Notes: generated by a model from the letters alone, not told the origin. A DNA stretch of 39,295 bases from Clostridiales bacterium (GCA_012839085.1 DUNZ01000038.1:1-39295), one strand, 5' to 3'. Counted from the stretch's first letter, positions 27,889 through 36,480 are shown. Numbers and translations are program-made.

Positions 27889-28578
27889 ATGAAATTAAAT
27901 TATGATATTTACTATGGTAGCTTTATTAAAAGACCCAACCGTTTTATTGCATATGTAGACCTTGACGGAGAAGAGGTCATTTGCCATGTCCCAAATACTG
28001 GTCGTTTGAGAGAACTATTAATCCCAGGCGTTGAGGTGATGCTCTCCTATCATCCCTCCCCTAAAAGAAAAACCCAATATGAACTACGGATGGTTATGAA
28101 AAATAAGATGTGGATCTCTATCGATTCACAATTACCCAATGCCCTAGCCTATGAAGCCATTGCCAATGGGGTAATTACAGAACTGAAAGGATACCCATTG
28201 ATGAAAAGAGAAGTTACTTACCAAAATAGCCGCTTTGACCTTCAACTACAAGGGGAAGACACCTGCTTTATTGAGGTAAAAGGCGTTACTTTGGAAAGAG
28301 ATAACTGGTCCTACTTTCCCGATGCACCTACCGCCAGGGGACGAAAGCATATTGAAGAGTTAATTTTAGCGGCAAAAGAAGGATACCGCAGTATCCTTCT
28401 CTTTATCGTACAAATTGAAAATGCAAAGGGCTTCAGCCCCAATCATATTACAGACCCCGAATTTGCAAAATTGGTCAAGAAGGCATCTGACCATGGCGTT
28501 ACCATTTTAGCTTATAATTGTCACATCTCTCCTGAGGAAATTGTAGTAACAAAGCAAATTCCTGTCTTACTCACTTAA
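27889..28578 (+). CDS. sfsA: SfsA family protein (putative DNA-binding nuclease-fold)
   Basis: 229 residues, typical of SfsA, named for raising maltose-gene expression in E. coli and structurally an OB-like domain joined to a PD-(D/E)xK nuclease-like fold. Landmarks: FIKRPNRFIAYVDLDGEEVICHVPNTGRL at the N-terminus, then RFDLQL and CFIEVKGVTLE, which carry the nuclease-like Asp, Glu and Lys, then FPDAPTARGRKHIEEL. The true cellular role is unsettled. The ATG at 27889 is chosen over the in-frame ATG at 27877, because GGAG at 27879-27882 is the ribosome binding site and spaces correctly only to 27889. Confidence 0.93.
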   Translation: MKLNYDIYYGSFIKRPNRFIAYVDLDGEEVICHVPNTGRLRELLIPGVEVMLSYHPSPKRKTQYELRMVMKNKMWISIDSQLPNALAYEAIANGVITELKGYPLMKREVTYQNSRFDLQLQGEDTCFIEVKGVTLERDNWSYFPDAPTARGRKHIEELILAAKEGYRSILLFIVQIENAKGFSPNHITDPEFAKLVKKASDHGVTILAYNCHISPEEIVVTKQIPVLLT

Positions 28579-28641
28579 TGGAACAAGGTTAAAGTAAGCT
28601 GTGTCATTGAACAGTCTAGACAAGAGTTACATATGGAGATA

Positions 28642-30234
28642 TTACCTTCTTCGGGGTACCAAATGGATGGCCATACCTTCGATATCTTCTAAGGCTTCTG
28701 TAACGGCTTCATTATAGGTTGGATGAGGTCGAATCACCGAAGCCAAATCTTGATATCTTAGTTGATTGGCAATGGCAGTAGTAAATTCGCTTACCATATC
28801 CGTAGCCCTGTCACAGAGAAGCTGTGCTCCAATGATTTTATCAGTCTGGGCATCGCAGATTACTTTAATAAATCCTCGTTCTCCCATGGATAAGAGGGTT
28901 TTTCCGTTTCCTAGCATAGGATATTTCCCAACCTTAACATTTTTCCCAAGAGCCTTGGCTTCTTCCTCTGTAAGACCTACGACAGCCACTTCTGGCGAGG
29001 TATAGATACAAGAAGGGATTAAGGATAAATCAATCTTAGAATCCTTACCACACATCTTTTCAACCGCCACAATACCTTGAGCAGATGCCAGATGAGCCAG
29101 TTGTTTCCCTCTAACCACATCACCAATTGCATAGATCCCCGGTAAATTGGTCTCAAAGTTATCATCTACCTTGAGGAAGGGACCATCATACTCTAGGGTT
29201 AGATCCTTGGCAATCAGGTCTTGGGTATTGGCTTTTCTACCTACTGCCATTAAAATAAGATCCGCTTTTGTTTCTTTTAGCCCACCCTTTTCCTCATATT
29301 CGCATGCCAATCCACTCCCTTCCCTAGGCTCAATTCTAGTAACCTTCGCCTGGGTACGGATGGAAACTCCTCTTTTCTTTAGACTCATGGTAACACTCTG
29401 GGAAATTTCCCTGTCCATTTGGGGTAAGACCCGCTCCATGGCTTCTATTATTTCCACTTCACAACCCAAATCTGCATATAGGGAAGCAAATTCGATACCA
29501 ATGACTCCTCCGCCAATAATCAATAATTTTTGAAATACCAAGGAGTTGGATAGTAACTCATCACTGGTAACCACCTTAAGACTATGGACACCTTGGATGG
29601 GAGGAATAATAGGACTAGATCCCGTAGCAATTAAAATTTTATCTGTCTCTATAACCTCTTCCAGTTTCTGTTCGTTCTCCCTTTCCAGCTTCTGCTCTTT
29701 CTCAACATTCAATATCCGCTCTTTATCCTCTTTCAGTATCTGCCCATGTTCATCCTTTGGTATCTGCGCTTTTTCCTGATCCAAATTCCGCTCTTTTAGC
29801 TGTTTCTGCTCCTTCTGCTCTTTTTTCCTATTCTCCTCTTCCATCTTTAATGTGTCTTTTTGTAGAAGTACCTTACCCCTAGCAATTATTTTCCCCGTTC
29901 CATATAAGATATCTACTCCATTGGCCTTTAGCAGGGATATGATGCCTTGACGCATTTTATCAACCACATTATCTTTTCGTTCCTGTATCCGTTCTAAATC
30001 ATACGATAATCCTTCAAAATAGATCCCTGCTTCCTTAAAGTTTTTAGCCTCCCGATACATCTGAGCACTATGCATTAAGGTTTTGGTTGGAATACAACCA
30101 CGATTGAGGCAGGTTCCACCAATCTCTCTGTTTTCGATAATGGCAGTTTTCATTCCCAGTTTTGCAGCCTGAATGGCAGCTACATATCCACCGGGACCGG
30201 AACCAATTACCACCAGATCATAATGGCGATTCAT
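28642..30234 (-). CDS. lpdA: Dihydrolipoamide dehydrogenase (glycine cleavage L protein) with a charged insert
   Basis: Flavoenzyme that reoxidises the lipoyl arm of GcvH with NAD+. FAD motif GSGPGGYVAA, redox disulfide Cys42/Cys47 in GGTCLNRGCIPTK, ATGSSP, NAD motif IGGGVIGIEFASLYADLG, AIGDVV, and the C-terminal His/Glu pair HPTYNEAVTEA are all intact. The 530-residue length exceeds the usual 450-475 because residues about 128-194 are an Lys/Glu/Gln-rich segment inserted between LYGTGKIIARGKVLL and IETDKILIATGSSP, in the FAD domain. The frame and active site are preserved, so the protein is probably functional. Start ATG at 30234 behind GAGGTGG. Last gene of the gcv operon, 34 bp after lplA; it is likely dedicated to glycine cleavage. 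Confidence 0.95.
   Translation of the reverse strand: MNRHYDLVVIGSGPGGYVAAIQAAKLGMKTAIIENREIGGTCLNRGCIPTKTLMHSAQMYREAKNFKEAGIYFEGLSYDLERIQERKDNVVDKMRQGIISLLKANGVDILYGTGKIIARGKVLLQKDTLKMEEENRKKEQKEQKQLKERNLDQEKAQIPKDEHGQILKEDKERILNVEKEQKLERENEQKLEEVIETDKILIATGSSPIIPPIQGVHSLKVVTSDELLSNSLVFQKLLIIGGGVIGIEFASLYADLGCEVEIIEAMERVLPQMDREISQSVTMSLKKRGVSIRTQAKVTRIEPREGSGLACEYEEKGGLKETKADLILMAVGRKANTQDLIAKDLTLEYDGPFLKVDDNFETNLPGIYAIGDVVRGKQLAHLASAQGIVAVEKMCGKDSKIDLSLIPSCIYTSPEVAVVGLTEEEAKALGKNVKVGKYPMLGNGKTLLSMGERGFIKVICDAQTDKIIGAQLLCDRATDMVSEFTTAIANQLRYQDLASVIRPHPTYNEAVTEALEDIEGMAIHLVPRRR
29653..29847 (-). repeat. In-frame degenerate repeat forming the LpdA insert
   Basis: This segment encodes about 65 residues of K/E/Q-rich, probably coiled-coil sequence with an approximate 12-residue periodicity: KEQKQLKERNLD, QEKAQIPKDEHG, QILKEDKERILN, VEKEQKLEREN, EQKLEE. 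At DNA level AAAGAGCAGAAG occurs twice and GAACAGAAACTGG-type units recur, as expected for old local duplication. Confidence 0.7.
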
Positions 30235-30268
30235 TTGTAATACCACCTCTTTCTAAAAGGTATTGTGA

Positions 30269-31264
30269 CTAAATATTTTCTTCTTCTATTAATGCAACTA
30301 TATCATTGATAATAAGTTCATGGGATGCTGTTATTGATTTTGATACAATGGCATCCACCATAGCCTGGGATGAAAAGGTACAATTCTTCAACCAGTTCTG
30401 TAATTGCTGGAATAAATCAATATCTAAGGAATCGGAATAGACGACGCAATCCCTTATGGTGCCGGCACAAACTTCTATCTGAATATCGATATTTCCCCAT
30501 GAAAAACGTTTTCCCATGGAATAATTAAACGCAATCTTTCTTCCATAAATCCATTCCTCAGAAGAAAATTTTTGCTCTAATTCTCTTAATTCTTCCTTCT
30601 GAATTTGTTCTAGGGAAATCTCTTCTGCTTGTATACCATAAACCCTTTGAAATCCTTTGATTAATTCTTTTCTTATGACATCAAGATCCATAGTGGGATT
30701 GTAGTTTTTCAGATTGGTGACTCTAGAACGAACCGAATCTACTCCTTTGGATATTAATTTGTCCCTGGATACATTCAAGTATTTTCCCATGTTTTCTAAA
30801 TCCACATCAATTAGGAGGGTGCCATGATGGTAGCAATGGATTCCATCGGAGTAAAATGCATTTCCGGAAAACTTCTTTCCCTCTACCGTAATATCGTTTC
30901 TTCCAGACTTGCTGGCCGGAATCCCTAGCTGATTTATCGCCCTTAAAATCACTTCTAACTGTCGTTCCACATTATAATTTTCTTTCCTGGCAAGAAAGGT
31001 GAAATTAAGATTCCCCAAGTCATGGTATACCGCACCGCCACCGGATAAACGTCGAACCAATTTTCCTCCATCTCTCTTTAGCTCAGCAATTTTACATTCC
31101 TTCCATGGATTTTGATTCCTTCCAATTACCACAGTTCTTTCATTTTGCCAAAGATATAATATACACTCCAAATCCCCAACCTCTTTTAAGAGATATTCTT
31201 CTAAGGCTAGATTTTTATAAGGATCCGTACTTTTCCCTATCATATATTTAAGCGTATGAATCAA
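30269..31264 (-). CDS. lplA: Lipoate-protein ligase A
   Basis: Activates lipoate with ATP and attaches it to the H protein (and other lipoyl domains). Catalytic landmarks: RRLSGGGAVYHDLGNLNFTF (lipoyl-AMP loop) and KKFSGNAFYSDG with the conserved lysine, then YHHGTLL. A C-terminal accessory domain (about 245-331) makes it the two-domain, self-sufficient type; 331 residues is normal. The start is a TTG at 31264 with GAGGT 5 nt before it. It lies in the gcv operon between gcvPB and lpdA, indicating that glycine cleavage here relies on scavenged lipoate. A tandem repeat array occupies the spacer upstream. Confidence 0.95.
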   Translation of the reverse strand: MIHTLKYMIGKSTDPYKNLALEEYLLKEVGDLECILYLWQNERTVVIGRNQNPWKECKIAELKRDGGKLVRRLSGGGAVYHDLGNLNFTFLARKENYNVERQLEVILRAINQLGIPASKSGRNDITVEGKKFSGNAFYSDGIHCYHHGTLLIDVDLENMGKYLNVSRDKLISKGVDSVRSRVTNLKNYNPTMDLDVIRKELIKGFQRVYGIQAEEISLEQIQKEELRELEQKFSSEEWIYGRKIAFNYSMGKRFSWGNIDIQIEVCAGTIRDCVVYSDSLDIDLFQQLQNWLKNCTFSSQAMVDAIVSKSITASHELIINDIVALIEEENI

Positions 31265-31304
31265 TGGTTACCTCTTTCTATTTATCTTTTTTATTAGTAT
31301 TTGT

Positions 31305-31495
31305 CTTGCACTTTATTCAGACCTCATTCAAGTATTTACTTACAACTTTGTCAAACCTCATTCAAATTTTCACTTGCACTTTGTTCAGACCTTATTCAAG
31401 TATTTATTTGCAACTTTCTTCAGACCTCATTCAAGTATTTATTTGCACTTTCTTTAGACCTCATTGAAGTATTTACTTGCAACTTTCTTCAGATT
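31305..31495. repeat. 34-36 bp tandem repeat, about six copies, between gcvPB and lplA
   Basis: Units such as TTGCACTTTATTCAGACC followed by TCATTCAAGTATTTAC repeat head to tail with a 34-36 bp period from 31305 up to the gcvPB stop codon; copies differ at several positions. There are no spacers between units. Both plus-strand frames stay open through part of it because of the composition, but they have no start signals. Confidence 0.9.
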
Positions 31496-32935
31496 TCACT
31501 CGTCAAAGGGATATCGTAATATTGGATTCCGTGCTGCAGTTACCTCGTCTGGACGTCCAATAACAGTGGAAATCGGAGACTGATGTAGTTCTGCTGGATT
31601 TAGTAAGGCCTGATTATAGATTTTTTGATATATCTCAATAGCCTCATCTAGAGTTTCCTTGGTCTCTGTCTCTGTTGGCTCCACCATTAAGGCTTCATGG
31701 ACAATCAATGGAAAATACATGGTCGGTGGATGCATACCATAATCCAATAAGGCCTTGGAAAAATCCAATGCGGAAACTCCCTTTTCCTTCTTTAATTTTT
31801 CTAAAGATATGACAAACTCATGCATACAATGGCCTGAAAAAGGAATATCAAAGGTTTTTTTCAGTTGTTCTTGCATGTAGTTGGCATTGAGAACTGCATT
31901 TTCAGATGCATTTTTTAATCCCTCTTGACCCAGAGTAAGGATGTAAGAAAGCGCACGAACCACTACTAAGAAGTTGCCGTAGAAAGCCTTTACCCTTCCA
32001 ATGCTCTTCTCGCTTTTTTTCTCCCACTCCAATTTACCTTCCTTTTCAATAATTCTAGGTGATGGAAGATAGTCCAAAAGGGAAGCTTTGCAGCCTACAG
32101 GACCACTACCTGGACCACCACCACCATGAGGAGTGGAAAATGTTTTGTGTAAGTTCAGATGAACCACATCAAATCCCATATCTCCCGGTCTTGTTATCCC
32201 CATAATTGCATTGAGATTCGCACCATCATAGTAGTTTAATCCTCCGGCATCATGAACAATCTTAGTAATTGTTAAAATGTTTTTGTCAAACATTCCAATG
32301 GTATTAGGGTTGGTTAACATAAATCCTGCCGTATCTTCACCAACCACTTTTTTCAGTTCCTCAACATCAACATATCCATCTTCGGTAGACGAAATATTAA
32401 CCACCTGAAAACCAGCCATAGCTGCACTGGCCGGATTTGTTCCATGGGCTGAATCCGGAACTATGATTTTTCTTCTCTTGCTATCATTTCTATCCTGATG
32501 ATAAGCCTGTATTAATTTCAATCCAGTAAATTCTCCATGGGCTCCTGCTGCCGGTTGAAAATCAAAAGCATCCATTCCAGTAATTTCACAAAGATATTCT
32601 TCTGCCAGCTTCATGACCTGTAGACATCCTTGTATGCTTTCCACTGGTTGTAAAGGATGGATCTGTGTAAACCCTGGATTCTTTGCAATTTCTTCATTTA
32701 CCTTAGGATTATATTTCATGGTACAGGAACCCAGGGGATAAAAACCATCATTCACTCCAAAAGTTCGTTTCATTAATTCTGTATAGTGCCTGCTAATTTG
32801 TGTTTCAGAAACCTCTGGCAAACGAAGTTCCTTATTTCTTTTAAATCGTTTGCTAACTTCGATTAGAGGAACATCACACGCTGGTAGCAAATCACATCCT
32901 CTTCCAGCAACACTTTTTTCAAAGATTAATTTCAT
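31496..32935 (-). CDS. gcvPB: Glycine dehydrogenase (decarboxylating) subunit 2
   Basis: C-terminal-type subunit of the split P protein. It holds the pyridoxal phosphate lysine, Lys264 in HLNLHKTFSTPHGGGGPG, together with FYPLGSCTMKYNP, QPAAGAHGEFTGL, DSAHGTNPASA and MYFPLIVHEALMVEPTETE. 479 residues, usual for GcvPB. Its ATG overlaps the end of gcvPA (32932-32935), so the two subunits are translationally coupled. Decarboxylates glycine and passes the aminomethyl group to lipoyl-GcvH. Confidence 0.97.
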   Translation of the reverse strand: MKLIFEKSVAGRGCDLLPACDVPLIEVSKRFKRNKELRLPEVSETQISRHYTELMKRTFGVNDGFYPLGSCTMKYNPKVNEEIAKNPGFTQIHPLQPVESIQGCLQVMKLAEEYLCEITGMDAFDFQPAAGAHGEFTGLKLIQAYHQDRNDSKRRKIIVPDSAHGTNPASAAMAGFQVVNISSTEDGYVDVEELKKVVGEDTAGFMLTNPNTIGMFDKNILTITKIVHDAGGLNYYDGANLNAIMGITRPGDMGFDVVHLNLHKTFSTPHGGGGPGSGPVGCKASLLDYLPSPRIIEKEGKLEWEKKSEKSIGRVKAFYGNFLVVVRALSYILTLGQEGLKNASENAVLNANYMQEQLKKTFDIPFSGHCMHEFVISLEKLKKEKGVSALDFSKALLDYGMHPPTMYFPLIVHEALMVEPTETETKETLDEAIEIYQKIYNQALLNPAELHQSPISTVIGRPDEVTAARNPILRYPFDE

Positions 32936-34263
32936 TCCTCAGTCACCTCCTTTAAAATTGCAACTAAGGTATCGATATCCTCTTTCGTATTCATTTCCGT
33001 AGCACACCATAGGATTTGACCCTCATGGGAACCTGAAAGAGGCAATCCTCCAAGAATTCCACGCTCAGCCAATTCACTCATAATCTTATCCACAGAACCC
33101 TTACAAGTAGTAACAAATTCATTAAAGAATTCCCCGGGATACACCAGATCAAAACCATCTAATTGGGTGATTTGTTCTTCCATATAATGAGCTTTTGACA
33201 TGGATAATCTCGCCACTTGTTCTAAACCTTTCTTACCCATAGCATCTAGATAGACGGCTGCTGTCATAGCGCATAAGGCTTGGTTGGAACAGATATTACT
33301 AGAAGCTTTCTCCCTACGAATATGTTGCTCCCTCGCTTGTAAGGTCAAAACAAAGGCTCTCTCACCTTTGCTATCTTTGGTTTCTCCTACAATACGGCCA
33401 GGAAGTTTTCGCATCATGGCCTGGGTACTTGCCATAAATCCAAGGTATGGCCCACCAAAGGATAGGGGAATTCCCAGAGGCTGTCCTTCTCCTACAGCAA
33501 TATCCGCACCATATTCCACTGGCGCTTTCAAGATTCCAAGGGATATGGGGTTACAACTTACAATGAATTTTGCTTTGTATTCCTTGGCAATTGCACCGAT
33601 CCGATCTCCATCCTCTAAGAGTCCATAGTAATTCGGTTGTTGTAACAATACACATGCTACTTCCTCATCCATCAACTGCTCTAGAGTTTCAAGATTGGTT
33701 CTACCATCTTTACAAGGAGCAAGCACCACTTCCATACCAATACCACTGACATAGGTTTGGATCGTTTCCAAAACCTCTGGATGAACGGCTTCTGAAACAA
33801 GGGCTTTAAATTTTTTTCTCTCCTTACACATAATCACAGCCTCTGCTGCTGCCGTTGCTCCATCATAAACAGAAGCATTGGAAACATCCATTCCGGTTAA
33901 TTCACAAATCATGGTCTGATATTCAAATATGGATTGCAAGATCCCTTGACTTATTTCAGCCTGATAGGGAGTATAAGCTGTAACAAATTCTTCTTTGGAG
34001 CTAATTTGCTTTACAATAGAAGGTATATAATGGCGATAGGCTCCGGCTCCTCGAAATATAGTATGAAAGATCTTGTTTTTTTCAGCAATCCCGGACATTT
34101 TCCTTCTAACTTCAAATTCAGAAAGCCCTTGGGGAAGATTCAGTGGCTCTTTTAAGAATACTTCTTCCGGAACATTCTCGTAGAGTTCCCTTACGTTTTT
34201 TACATTAATGAGGTGAAGCATTTCCTCTTGTTGCTTCTTCGTATTTGGTACATAGCTACCCAT
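32932..34263 (-). CDS. gcvPA: Glycine dehydrogenase (decarboxylating) subunit 1
   Basis: N-terminal-type subunit of the split P protein, 443 residues, beginning GSYVPNTKKQQEEML. It has the typical segments FRGAGAYRHYIPSIV, AYTPYQAEISQGILQSIFEYQTMICELTGMDVSNAS, GEGQPLGIPLSFGGPYLGF and REQHIRREKASSNICSNQALCA. It lacks the PLP lysine, which is supplied by GcvPB. It starts 12 bp after gcvH. Confidence 0.97.
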   Translation of the reverse strand: MGSYVPNTKKQQEEMLHLINVKNVRELYENVPEEVFLKEPLNLPQGLSEFEVRRKMSGIAEKNKIFHTIFRGAGAYRHYIPSIVKQISSKEEFVTAYTPYQAEISQGILQSIFEYQTMICELTGMDVSNASVYDGATAAAEAVIMCKERKKFKALVSEAVHPEVLETIQTYVSGIGMEVVLAPCKDGRTNLETLEQLMDEEVACVLLQQPNYYGLLEDGDRIGAIAKEYKAKFIVSCNPISLGILKAPVEYGADIAVGEGQPLGIPLSFGGPYLGFMASTQAMMRKLPGRIVGETKDSKGERAFVLTLQAREQHIRREKASSNICSNQALCAMTAAVYLDAMGKKGLEQVARLSMSKAHYMEEQITQLDGFDLVYPGEFFNEFVTTCKGSVDKIMSELAERGILGGLPLSGSHEGQILWCATEMNTKEDIDTLVAILKEVTEE

Positions 34264-34275
34264 GCTACCCCCTCC

Positions 34276-34644
34276 TTAAGATAATTGATTCCGATATTCC
34301 TCTTCCGTTAACAGATCCAATTTCTCTTGAATGTTTTCCACTTCAATAAACCATGCAGCATAGGCATCGGAATTCACCAACTCCGGCTGATCCAATAAAT
34401 CCTCATTAATTGCCTTTATGGTTCCTGTTACAGGGCTATATACAGGAGATACTGCTTTTACCGATTCCACATCAGCAAACTCTTCCCCTGCAACTACTTC
34501 ATCTCCAACTTCAGGTAGATTAATAAATACCAAATCTCCTAATTCTTCTTGTGCAAAATCGGATATTCCAATCCTTGCTGTGGTTTCGTCTAAAAACTGC
34601 ACCCACTCATGAGATTTTAAAAATAAAAATTTCTTCTGATTCAT
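34276..34644 (-). CDS. gcvH: Glycine cleavage system H protein
   Basis: Lipoyl carrier of the glycine cleavage system. The lipoylation lysine is Lys63 in ADVESVKAVSPVYSPV. SHEWV near the N-terminus and GDLVFINLPEVGDEV complete the hammerhead fold. The start is set at the ATG at 34644, which has GGAGG 8 nt upstream; the open frame also has an ATG at 34659, but that codon is part of the ribosome binding region. 122 residues. The 185 bp gap to gcvT contains a 38 bp tandem array. Confidence 0.97.
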   Translation of the reverse strand: MNQKKFLFLKSHEWVQFLDETTARIGISDFAQEELGDLVFINLPEVGDEVVAGEEFADVESVKAVSPVYSPVTGTIKAINEDLLDQPELVNSDAYAAWFIEVENIQEKLDLLTEEEYRNQLS

Positions 34645-34726
34645 TATAAAATCCTCCATTCTATATTTTATTTAAAAACATTACTGAATATCTTTGATGA
34701 ACCACAATTGCCTGCATGTTTTACTC

Positions 34727-34840
34727 TTTTATTGCACTGGTTGTTGGGTCTTTTTATTTAACCATTTATTACACTTCTGGTTGGGTTCTTTTTACTTAAC
34801 CTTTTCTTTCACTTCTGATTGGTTTCTTTTTATTGTGCTC
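34727..34840. repeat. 38 bp tandem repeat, three copies, between gcvT and gcvH
   Basis: Exactly three 38 bp units at 34727-34764, 34765-34802 and 34803-34840, sharing CACTTCTGGTTGGGTTCTTT-like cores. The last unit overlaps the final codons and the stop of gcvT (34830-34840), so the array seems to have been seeded at the gene's 3' end. Rich in T on the plus strand. It is unrelated in sequence to the gcvPB-lplA array. Confidence 0.88.
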
Positions 34841-35951
34841 TTTTATAAAAAGGTAAGGCTACAATCTCAGCAGGGATTCTTCTCCCTCTTACCTCAACTT
34901 CTACCTGGGTACCAATGGCACTGCTATGAATATCAACCAAAGCCATGGCAAGTGGACGTGATAAATAAGGGCAATGGGTTCCGGAAGTGGTTCTTCCTAT
35001 CCTTGTCTGACCAATATAAACCAGACAATTTTCTCTAGCAATTCCTCGTCCGGTGATACTTAGCCCAACCCTAGTGATTTTAGGTTCCCCAGCTTCTAGC
35101 AAAGCATTCTTACCTATAAAATCCTCTTTATCCATTTTCACTGCAAACCCTAAGCCAGTTTCTAGAGGGCTAATCTGATCATCCATCTCATGGCCGTATA
35201 GGGGCATGGCAGCTTCCAAGCGTAAGGTATCTCTGGCTCCTAATCCACAAGGAATGATATCAAAATCTTCTTTATCAATATGATCTCTATGAGCTTTATA
35301 TTTTCCTGCCTCTAAAAGGGCATTCCACACAGTAACAACTCCCTGGTTGCTACAAAAGATCTCAAACCCATCTTCTCCGGTATATCCTGTTCTTGAAATA
35401 GTACAAGAAACCCCGGCCAGTAAAATATTTTCTTTAAAGGTATAATTCTTTCCTGGTAAATTTTCTTCCTCTGTTAACTTGCATAATATTTCCTGAGCCT
35501 TTGGTCCTTGTAAAGCCAACAAAGAAAGCTCATCTGAAATATCCTGAAACTCCACTTCTCCCACAATATGCTGCTTAATCCACTCCACGTCTTTGTGGCG
35601 ATTTGCTGCATTGACTACAATGAGATAATCGTCTTCCTTTCGCCGGTACACTAATAAATCGTCGACAACTCCACCATTTTCATTGCACATGGGACTATAT
35701 TTTACTTGACCATCGTACATTCGGCTACAATCATTGGTTACCAGACGTTGTACATTTTTCAAAGCATCTTTACCCCTTAAGACTACCTCACCCATATGGG
35801 AGACATCAAATAGACCTGCAGTTCTTCTTACCGCCATATGTTCAGCAATCACACCTGTTTCATACTGTACTGGTAATAAATAACCTGCATAAGGAACCAT
35901 CTTTCCTCCAGCCTGCAAATGGCTTTCATATAGAGGTGTTTTCTTTTCCAT
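34830..35951 (-). CDS. gcvT: Aminomethyltransferase (glycine cleavage T protein)
   Basis: Transfers the methylene carbon from aminomethyl-lipoyl-GcvH to tetrahydrofolate and releases ammonia. Family landmarks: RTAGLFDVSHMGE, GGVVDDLLVYR (folate-binding Asp), SRTGYTGEDGFEIF, LGARDTLRLEAAMPLYGHEM and the C-terminal SGTHCPYLSRPLAMALVD. 373 residues. AGGAGG precedes the ATG at 35951. First gene of the gcv operon, with a clear promoter 120-150 bp upstream. Confidence 0.97.
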   Translation of the reverse strand: MEKKTPLYESHLQAGGKMVPYAGYLLPVQYETGVIAEHMAVRRTAGLFDVSHMGEVVLRGKDALKNVQRLVTNDCSRMYDGQVKYSPMCNENGGVVDDLLVYRRKEDDYLIVVNAANRHKDVEWIKQHIVGEVEFQDISDELSLLALQGPKAQEILCKLTEEENLPGKNYTFKENILLAGVSCTISRTGYTGEDGFEIFCSNQGVVTVWNALLEAGKYKAHRDHIDKEDFDIIPCGLGARDTLRLEAAMPLYGHEMDDQISPLETGLGFAVKMDKEDFIGKNALLEAGEPKITRVGLSITGRGIARENCLVYIGQTRIGRTTSGTHCPYLSRPLAMALVDIHSSAIGTQVEVEVRGRRIPAEIVALPFYKRAQ

Positions 35952-36069
35952 ATAGACCTCCTATCATATAATTATTTTTATTTATTTTATGTCCTTCTCT
36001 AATGCTAATCTATAAGTAATATCAGATTTTAACGATATTATGAAGTTCCTGGTTAAATTCTCTAATATC

Positions 36070-36098
36070 TTTATACTATTCTTGAATCAGAAAGTCAA
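36070..36098 (-). promoter_or_regulatory. Promoter of the gcv operon
   Basis: Minus strand TTGACT (complement of 36093-36098), 17 bp spacer, TATAAA (complement of 36070-36075): each hexamer one base from consensus. It predicts a leader of about 110 nt before gcvT. I looked in that leader for the conserved elements of a glycine riboswitch and did not find them. Confidence 0.7.
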
Positions 36099-36110
36099 TG
36101 AAAAGAAAGA

Positions 36111-36179
36111 AATAGCTCCTCCCTTGATTCCCCTTGCAAATCTATAATCTGCAAGAGATTAATCAAGGAAAGAGCTATT
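36111..36179 (-). terminator. Long terminator hairpin after the small membrane protein gene
   Basis: Extended three-segment inverted repeat: AATAGCTC (36111-36118) with GAGCTATT (36172-36179), CCTTGATT with AATCAAGG, and CTTGCA with TGCAAG, separated by small internal loops. On the minus strand it is followed by TTTCTTTCTTTTC. It isolates the gcv promoter from upstream transcription. Confidence 0.8.
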
Positions 36180-36188
36180 GTAATATTG

Positions 36189-36410
36189 TTATTGTTTCTT
36201 TTGGATTATAACCATACCGATTACGAGAATAATTGTAAGGATGATTGCAAATATGGTATGAGGGAGAATAGCAACATACCAAGGTGCTGATTGTACTGTA
36301 AAAATATCTGGATAATGAACTCTATAAGAATACTCACAGATAATATTTCCAATATATGCACCAATATTAAGCCACAATATTGCTTTCAAGATTTCATATA
36401 ATTTCTTCAT
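36189..36410 (-). CDS. Small two-helix membrane protein, unknown
   Basis: 73 residues with two hydrophobic segments: ILKAILWLNIGAYIGNII near residues 7-24 and VAILPHTIFAIILTIILVIGMVII near 46-69, ending in a basic QKKQ tail. GGAG lies 8 nt before the ATG, and a strong terminator follows the stop, so it is a credible gene. I do not recognise a family. It follows the GGDEF/HD-GYP gene by 70 bp on the same strand and may be cotranscribed with it. Confidence 0.6.
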   Translation of the reverse strand: MKKLYEILKAILWLNIGAYIGNIICEYSYRVHYPDIFTVQSAPWYVAILPHTIFAIILTIILVIGMVIIQKKQ

Positions 36411-36480
36411 TTTTTTAACTCCACATACTAAGATTAGGCGATCTGTGGAACTGCTTTTCTATTGGAACTGTTTTTATAAA

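Noticed and set aside
31305-31495. Possible CRISPR array
   Set aside because: Units are directly adjacent, degenerate and without unique spacers, and no cas gene is near. The same holds for the arrays at 5286 and 34727.
31264-31519. Two overlapping plus-strand ORFs of about 70 codons through the 34-36 bp array
   Set aside because: They owe their length to the repeat composition, have no ribosome binding site, and overlap the stop of gcvPB on the other strand.
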